Source: Platismatia glauca (Eukaryota; Ascomycota; Lecanoromycetes; Lecanorales; Parmeliaceae). From it: DNA of 64,000 bases. Position numbers and translations under genes: made by a program. The stretch lies in the NCBI GenBank assembly GCA_963556305.1, contig OY745764.1, positions 1,984,001 through 2,048,000 of the forward strand. The letters run 5' to 3'. The notes beneath the pieces were generated by a model. That model was not told where the DNA came from, made no database searches, and worked only from the letters and a program-made list of their open reading frames with translations. Below are positions 57,576 through 64,000 of the stretch, one piece after another (within the stretch, counting starts at the first letter, position 1; every line of letters begins with the position of its first letter).

Positions 57576-58776
57576 GTCAATCGTGCATGTATGTCTGTCG
57601 TGCACTGTCTCAAGATTCAGCTCAGCCAGGATTGCATTGGCCGTTCTCGTTGTAGAGGCAGGTAAATCTTAGAGGTTGGTAAGAAGGTCAATATCTCTGC
57701 TACAGAGAAGCTAAGGTACCTCGGTATGTCGTAATGATGTAATCTGTAAATTACGGTATTCGGGCCGAAGCGGTTTTCCAGCCCAGCTAACGCGACCCGT
57801 AATTCTAAATTCACCAATCACCATAGCAAGGATTACTTACACGCCATTGTCATTGCCTTCGTGCCAGCGGATTATTCTTCGCTTTCCAATCATAACACCG
57901 CCGTCAGTGTATGACTGAAGGATTGCTGCGCACTGGCGCAGAATCTATACATCTCCATGTGCTTTGCCAAATCAAGAGCAAACCTTGGTATATGTATCTT
58001 GACCCTTGATCTACGGTACAAATTCGCCCTCAAACAGTATGAGTGTATGTACCGGAAAACTACCGAGAAAAGTGATGTGCTTAATATCTGGCCTTAGAAG
58101 CCTGCTGATAATTCTGTAAACATAGGTGCAGTACGCTTTTTGAAGCCGTATACATCGTACCGAGGGATCATGTTTGAGCCGTTTGCGGCTGTGTCCATCG
58201 GAGGTCCGGTGCAGGAGCATGCATTCAAGCGCATGAATTTCCGTCCGCTGTCAAAACATCGCTACTATTCATCGGTGCGCACATACTCGCAGCTTATCTT
58301 GAATAGGGATTCGCCGATAGTGCATGTAAAATCTTGCGCTTGTTTGGCCCAGGATCAAAGATCTATGAACACATCTTGTGCCTGCTGCGGCAACTCCTTT
58401 ATATAGAATGCTAAATGTAGAACATGCCGCGGCATATTACCTACTATTTGACGCTGTAGCAAAATATTACGGCTCTGAGGACCGGGGCACTACTTATGCA
58501 TGTGGTCAAAAGCTTGCAAGCACAAATACCCATTCAAGGTAACAGCATATGGCGCGCTTCAGATCGCTGAAGAGACGGCTATGCTGGTGTGGATAATCTG
58601 ACTGTGTTTCCAGATAATGAACCTGCTTGAGGCTTGGCTCTCTGATGGCAAGACTATAACATAGGTGGCAGTTTCCTCATCTAACCCCAATCTTTTACGA
58701 GCAGAACTTCCAGGGACGAGTCCAGAATCCACGGTTCGCCTTCATTATTCACACCGGAAGGTTGACTACTCGAAAC
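57576..58776. promoter_or_regulatory. Divergent intergenic region
   Basis: 1.2 kb between the oxygenase ATG (minus) and the wall-protein ATG (plus), containing both promoters. A 78-codon Cys-containing frame from ATG 58170 is not supported as a gene. Confidence 0.4.
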
Positions 58777-61662
58777 ATGACTGGTTTCTTCTTCCTGATT
58801 GTTGCGACTGTCGTTAAGGCAATGTCGTATAGCAACCAAAGCACCCTGGACAGTTCAGCTCAAAGCGTGAAGTCTGTTTACGATAGCAGTCTTGCGGGAG
58901 TCTTTATCGATTGTGTAAGTGGTAAGTGTCACCTATACGCACCAAGCCCTCTATTTTAACTCTCGGGCCATAGTCACCTCATCGCTTCTAGCCTCAAGGA
59001 CTGCTCTACAGGCAAGCGCAACAGATACATTTACTTCGCTACCATCTATCGATACCGCAACCTCTTCTTCAGTGGTATCATTTGAAGAGTACTGGTGCGA
59101 CAACTTCAATTATATGACTACTAGTGGTTATTCATATGGACCTTTTATCGGCTATCTTAACGCTAGCGACCAACAATACTGTATGTCACTTGAGAAGTCG
59201 AGTTACTATAGCTGGATTGCTGCCAAACACACTGCCATCCAGTGGAAACCTACGCTCACTTCACCTTGTTGTAATAATCTCTGCAATATTGCTGCATCGG
59301 CTGTCCAACTTCACTTTTGGCCCACTCCAGCACCGTATTCCAATGTGACTACGGTTATTGGGTCCGACGGATTCACGTAGTGCGTATGAACCAAAACTTC
59401 CCAATCTTTCGCTGACAACTCGAAAAAAGCACATCCCCCTCAGTCTATGTGGCCTATCAAAACCTCTTTGCCACAGGTCAATGTGGAATTCTAGGCTCTT
59501 CTTACGCCAGCGTCACCTTATCCTACGATCCATCTGCCATATCTAGCTATTCTGGGGACTTCTTCGGCGGAGACGCCACGGCTATCAATTATGCCGATCT
59601 TGCCACCAACTGTACAACTCGTGCACTCGATCAGAGCGACGCACCATTTCCAAACTCCTATGACCAAGCTCATTGCTCCCCACTGCTTTCCATGCCTGCA
59701 GGACTGCAAGATTTGAATCCCGCTTGGTCTACCTGCGTTGATAGTCTTGAGTTTGATCACCCTGGTTATGTAATAGACCCTCCAAGGGCAATAATTGCAG
59801 CGCCTGCTCTAGTACCCGCCCCAACGAAGGATCCAAGACCCGGAACGACTGCTGCTCCAGGCTCTGTCGCTTCTCCATCAACGCCGCAGAAAACCACTCC
59901 TCCAAGCGAGCCCAAGACAGGGAGTGGGTCGGGAAATGATCGATCAGCAGGCAATCTTCCAATCACAGGAGATGATCCACCTAGGGGGCAAAATCCTCCG
60001 CCGGGCAATGACCCATCATCAGGCAACAATCCACCCTCCGGAGATCAGCCCCCACCAGATAATGATCCATCATCAGCAAACGATCCGCCCCTAGACAAAT
60101 CTCCATCAACAGACAAAGATGCACCAACAGGAAAAGATCTACCAGTAGGAAACGGTCAATCATCAGGCAATGATCCATCGACAGGACAAGATTCCTCCGA
60201 TGGAGACAATGCACCCGCAGGGAATACACCACCAGCAAATGTTCCATCGGTCCAAAATGATCCATCAGCCGAGAATGGTCCACCGGCTGGGGTTGGCTCA
60301 TCAACAGGAAGCGATCCATCAACGGGAAATTCTCTGTCAGACCCTGATGGAGCAGATTCTAGTTCTTCGGAAGTATCCCAGAATGCTGAATCGCCACCCG
60401 GTCAATCTCCAGATAGTGAACCATCAATGGAGGAGCTCCCAGCTGTAGCCTCCTTGCCCTTCACCACCACAGTCGCGGGACACGTGATTCAAGCGATCCC
60501 CTCCTCACCTCGAGCTGTTCTCGTTGATGGACAATCTATTGCTCGCGGGGAAGGCTCGACACTTGTCTCCGGCACACTTGTTGCTCTGCACTCAAATGGA
60601 GACCTCGTGCTCGGTACTTCAACCATCCAGCATCTTCTATCCGACCCGCGCCCAACATCAGAGTCTATTTTCACTGTCGGCACCCAACCCTTTACTCTAA
60701 TCTCGAACAACCTCGTTGCTGCGGGTCAAACGATCAAAGCTAACGGTCCTGGCGTCGATTTTGATGGTACAATTGTATCGCTTGGCCAATCTGAGCTGCA
60801 GATAGGAACGAGCACGATAAATTTGATTTCAAACTATCCCACCCTGATATCGCCAATCATCACTGCTGCAGGTCGACTTGCTACTCTACTTCCGAACGGA
60901 GTGGCAATGGATGGTGCTATTCTGACCACCAACGCACCGGCTATCACAGTAGAAGGGACGCCAATATCTCTCGGACCCAATGGCCTAGTTGTCGGTAGCT
61001 CGACCGTTCTTCTACCCTCCCCACCACCAAATTCCGTGATCGACATTGCAGGCCGGCCGTATGTCATCTCTCAGGCCGCGGATGGACTCGTTACTCTTCT
61101 ATCAAACGGCGTGGCGGTTGCCGGTGCGACTTTGACCAGGAACGCAGCTGCGATCACGGTTGCAGGGACAAGTGTATCCCTTGGAGACAATGGCTTAGTA
61201 GTAGGCAGCTCGACAGTATCTTTGCCCTCACCGCCGCCGACGTCGAGTATTATCATCGCAGGCCGACCATACGCTGTCTCTCGGATCGCGGACGGGGTCA
61301 TAGTCGCAGGTACGACGCTTCGGATCGGCCAGCCCGCGATCACAGTTTCAGGAACCGCGATCGCACTCGAGAGCTCTGGTCTGGTCGTTGATCAAACGTC
61401 AACTATACCTTATCAAAGCATCGTTGGATCACCACCAGTCTCAAATGGGATCGGTGGATTGATATTTGCAGGGCTAAATGGTGGTCCTACAGCAACACTC
61501 CCTACAGCCAGCGCGACAGGCTCGAGTCAAAGAAAGACGAATAACACGGGAGCTGCGAGTGGCTTGGACACGTTTCGAGGACGTGGGGCCAGAGTTGGCG
61601 TTCAATTGGGTACGATTGCAGAGATGGCTGTAGCGATGTTACTTACGTGGTATATCTTCTAA
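58777..61662 (+). CDS. GPI-anchored surface protein with Pro/Ser/Asn-rich stalk
   Basis: Exons 58777-58921, 58974-59379 and 59430-61662 give 927 residues. Junctions keep phase (FIDCVSVTSSLLA and GFTYTSPSVYVAYQNLF). For intron 2, donor GTGCGT is chosen over GTAGTG two bases upstream; both keep phase. A signal peptide (MTGFFFLIVATVVKAMS) starts it. Residues about 60-340 are Cys-containing and secreted-type. Residues about 370-560 are a low-complexity stalk of NDPSSGNNPPSG-like units. Residues about 570-870 hold repeated beta units with ITVEGTPISLGPNGLVVGSS, ITVAGTSVSLGDNGLVVGSS and a weaker third. A hydrophobic end (MAVAMLLTWYIF) after Asn/Gly/Ala-rich sequence fits GPI attachment. Likely a cell-wall adhesin or coat protein; ligand unknown. 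Confidence 0.85.
59930..60410 (+). repeat. Degenerate Pro/Ser/Asn/Asp/Gly codon repeats
   Basis: Imperfect 18-30-base units encode GNDPSSGN, DNDPSSAN, GNGQSSGNDPSTG and similar, forming the stalk of the surface protein. Copies are diverged; period is irregular but stays in frame. Confidence 0.7.
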
Positions 61663-64000
61663 GTGGAGGTGTGGTCTTTCAACGTCACGGGTTCGCTTGA
61701 GGGGTGTGCAATTATCTCGTCACACCGGCAGATCCTCTATCCCTATGGATACGATGGCTACCCATAGGGATTATACACCCTCATAATGTCTTCACAGCCA
61801 TCTCATCAGCAAACACCCATCCGCATTATGTACACTCCCATTACCGTTTATTATAATAAATATAAAGATACGTCGTCCTCATAGAAATGAAATCAGTTGC
61901 ACTTCCCCCCACTCCATCTATCGTCCCTGCTACTCACCATAACTTTATCGATTCCAATCATATCACTGCCTTCACTAACAGCCCATCGCCATCAAAAAAA
62001 AACACCGCTATCGCTCAATGTCCCAATTCTGTTAAACGCGTACTCTATGACCTCCTGAATTTTTCATGACTACCGATGGAGATATGCCCCGGGCCGTACG
62101 TCCGCGGCGCCGCAAAAGGAGCCGGCTTAGCATGGTGAGGCAATTATTCGATTAGCGTTTGGTATTGCGAGAAAGGGTAGCTCCGACCCGGACTGCGCTG
62201 CGCTGGTACCCCCGTCATCGCCACGCCGGTCGCCGACGGTTCGCAGGGGGGCGGTCACATCGCGCCTGTCGGCCGGGAACGTCGGCTGGAGGGCAACGGC
62301 GAGATGTCGGGATGCGGAGGAGAGGCGGGGATAAGGAGAGGACGACCGAGCGAGCGGAGGAATAGACGTTGAGACCGACCGTCGATCTGGAAGGGCGTCT
62401 TTGGACTGTTCGGCTTCGAGACGTGTAAGTATATATACGACGGCTGTTGGACATCTTGATATGCGGAGACTGGGGGTTATAGTATTACAAGTGAAGATCT
62501 ATCTAATTATGTATAGAGACGAAGTGAGTCGCTTGCTCGCCGACATTTCGAGCCTTTAGATAAACACGATGTCATTACTTAAAGAAAGAGCATAACCAGC
62601 TCTTTCCTTCGATCTACCACGTGGACCGATGGCGGATTTCACCGATGACGCTACAGCTTGCTCCAAAGTATACTGAGGCTGCCGAAGACGTCATGACGGT
62701 GAAGGTGACCTTTGTCGAGCTATGCCATGTCTGTCGCACATTTGACAGACGAATGGCGATTAGCGATATCTGCCAAGTCGGTTCAGATCGATCTCTAAAC
62801 CTCCCACATCTTCGTTGGCAAATCTGACGGGTCTAGATGGCTCCTGAGTCGTGTAGCCGACGTAGCCGACGCTTCGTCTGTTCTGGTGCGGTGGGCAAAG
62901 GTCGCTTTCGCGAGGCCTTATGTCGCATTGCCATGGTACGGCTTGGGGGGAGAGAGTAGAGACTAGGTTGACACAGGCGGCTTTTCAAGGCCAATCAACT
63001 TTGCATCCTGCAAGCCTCAGCGCTACTGTACGCTTTGCACTAGGAATGGTCATAGCCACCGAGAATCTTCGAAATATCTTGTCCCTTTATTAATCGCTAG
63101 TGGCGGTCATGGGACAGGATTGCATTCTGCAGCAAACTTCCACAGAGGGTTGAACACATCTGCCACAGAAGATGTCCATGCAGAAAAGGTACCCAATTGG
63201 CGGATTACCAGTCTTGACTGGTGCAGACCAGAAGTCCAAGGATCACCTCAATGTTAGACTTGAACGGTCTGATCAGGTTTGAAGTATGTGAATTCAAGGT
63301 CTGAGTTGTTAGTCCGATATTCAACTGATCGTTGTTGATCATTTCGCCAATTCGAGCTTAGTCCCAACGCCTTGAGATCATTGTTGCGAGGACAGGTCTT
63401 GGCAGCGGATTGTCGGTGCGCTAGGCATGATTAGCCTAAATAGGGCTACTTTAGGAGTGAATGAATATGCATGGACCAAGTGATTTCTCGTATCATTAGA
63501 CAATCTCGGGTTAGGCCGCAGCACGATGCAAGAGCGAAGCGCTGAGACATTTCTTCGGCGCCACTGCGAGGAAGCCGTCGGAGCAGCCAGCGGCGAGGAT
63601 CTCCTAGTCGCGATCGTGAATATGTTGTAGTAGTCAGAGTACATTGTACCGAGGGCGTTGTGGAGGTGGGGGTTGGTTGGCAATAAAGGAAACAGCGAAC
63701 TCAGGCGAGTCCGGTTTCCAGCAGTAGACATGAGACTGAACTTGAGCGATGCTCCGATTGTTGACGGTGGGCTCCCCCACGAAAGATGAGAAGTGAGGTC
63801 TTGATTCGGGTCCAAGGCGTGTATGTAGGCATTTCGGTACAGAGATTCAAACATACTTTGGCCAGACATTATGCTGGAGAGCATACGCACGTGTTGTGAT
63901 CATATGACTAGGTAGGCTGCGAGTTAGCTAAGTTTTGCGATTATACTTCTGTGTCGACCACCGCACCGGCTAATAGCTTCTTGCTCGGACAGGCATTTTA
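61663..64000. other. Terminal intergenic stretch
   Basis: No supported gene. On the minus strand at 63600-63890 two frames are open. One reads VGEPTVNNRSIAQVQSHVYC, then KPDSPEFAVSFIANQPPPP, and looks protein-like, but it has no start or partner exon that I can join. 62080-62420 is GC-rich without motif. Confidence 0.35.

Noticed and set aside
1..64000. tRNA genes, rRNA, CRISPR, intact transposons or helitrons
   Set aside because: No cloverleaf with a proper T-arm, no rRNA-like blocks, no regular spacer arrays, no transposase or reverse-transcriptase motifs (DDE, YVDD) seen; a tRNAscan or RepeatMasker run could still find degenerate ones.

Overview
The window looks like nuclear DNA of a filamentous ascomycete (Pezizomycotina). 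The sequence shows genes broken by short introns, mostly about 50-80 bp, with GTRNGT donors, CTRAC/CTAAT branch sites and YAG acceptors. It also shows families common in that group: a fungal NLR-like STAND protein, DUF4246, DUF1772, a PTH11/rhodopsin-like 7TM protein and a GPI-type wall protein. A Dothideomycete is my inference. I see no tRNA, rRNA, CRISPR array or intact transposon. All exon models below were read by hand from splice signals and reading-frame continuity.

Layout. 1-4.1 kb: the 5' part of a STAND/NLR-like gene on the minus strand, then two decayed genes (DUF4267-like and HNH-like). 5-6.6 kb: a zinc-knuckle protein. 8.1-13.7 kb: mitochondrial translation initiation factor IF-2 with two RanBP2-type zinc fingers, diverging from a DUF1772 protein that converges on a small coiled-coil protein. 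14.9-18.2 kb: a seven-exon 7TM protein and a type II haloacid dehalogenase. 19-34 kb: an accessory, relic-rich stretch. It holds a few hypothetical multi-exon genes, two families of diverged exon-intron repeats, short tandem duplications, several reading frames broken by in-frame stops, and a lone polyketide-synthase-type acyl carrier domain with a frameshift. 34-53.9 kb: dense conserved genes. These are DUF4246, an App1-type phosphatase, an enoyl-CoA hydratase, a 1,110-residue mitochondrial-type protein with a 9-residue coding minisatellite, a GGA clathrin adaptor and TSR3 on a shared 288-bp promoter, and an Ala-rich protein. 55.6-61.7 kb: a carotenoid oxygenase and a 927-residue GPI-anchored surface protein. 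The last 2.3 kb has no gene I can support.

How the genes relate. There is no operon and no complete biosynthetic cluster. The conserved genes serve separate housekeeping roles: mitochondrial translation, fatty-acid or leucine breakdown, trans-Golgi sorting, and 18S rRNA modification. The NLR-like, 7TM and wall genes, and possibly the carotenoid oxygenase, would act in sensing or at the cell surface. The carrier-domain relic suggests that a secondary-metabolite gene once lay near 32 kb. Several relics are broken by stops explainable as CpA to TpA changes (CAG or CAA to TAG or TAA), which fits RIP-like mutation, though that is not proven.
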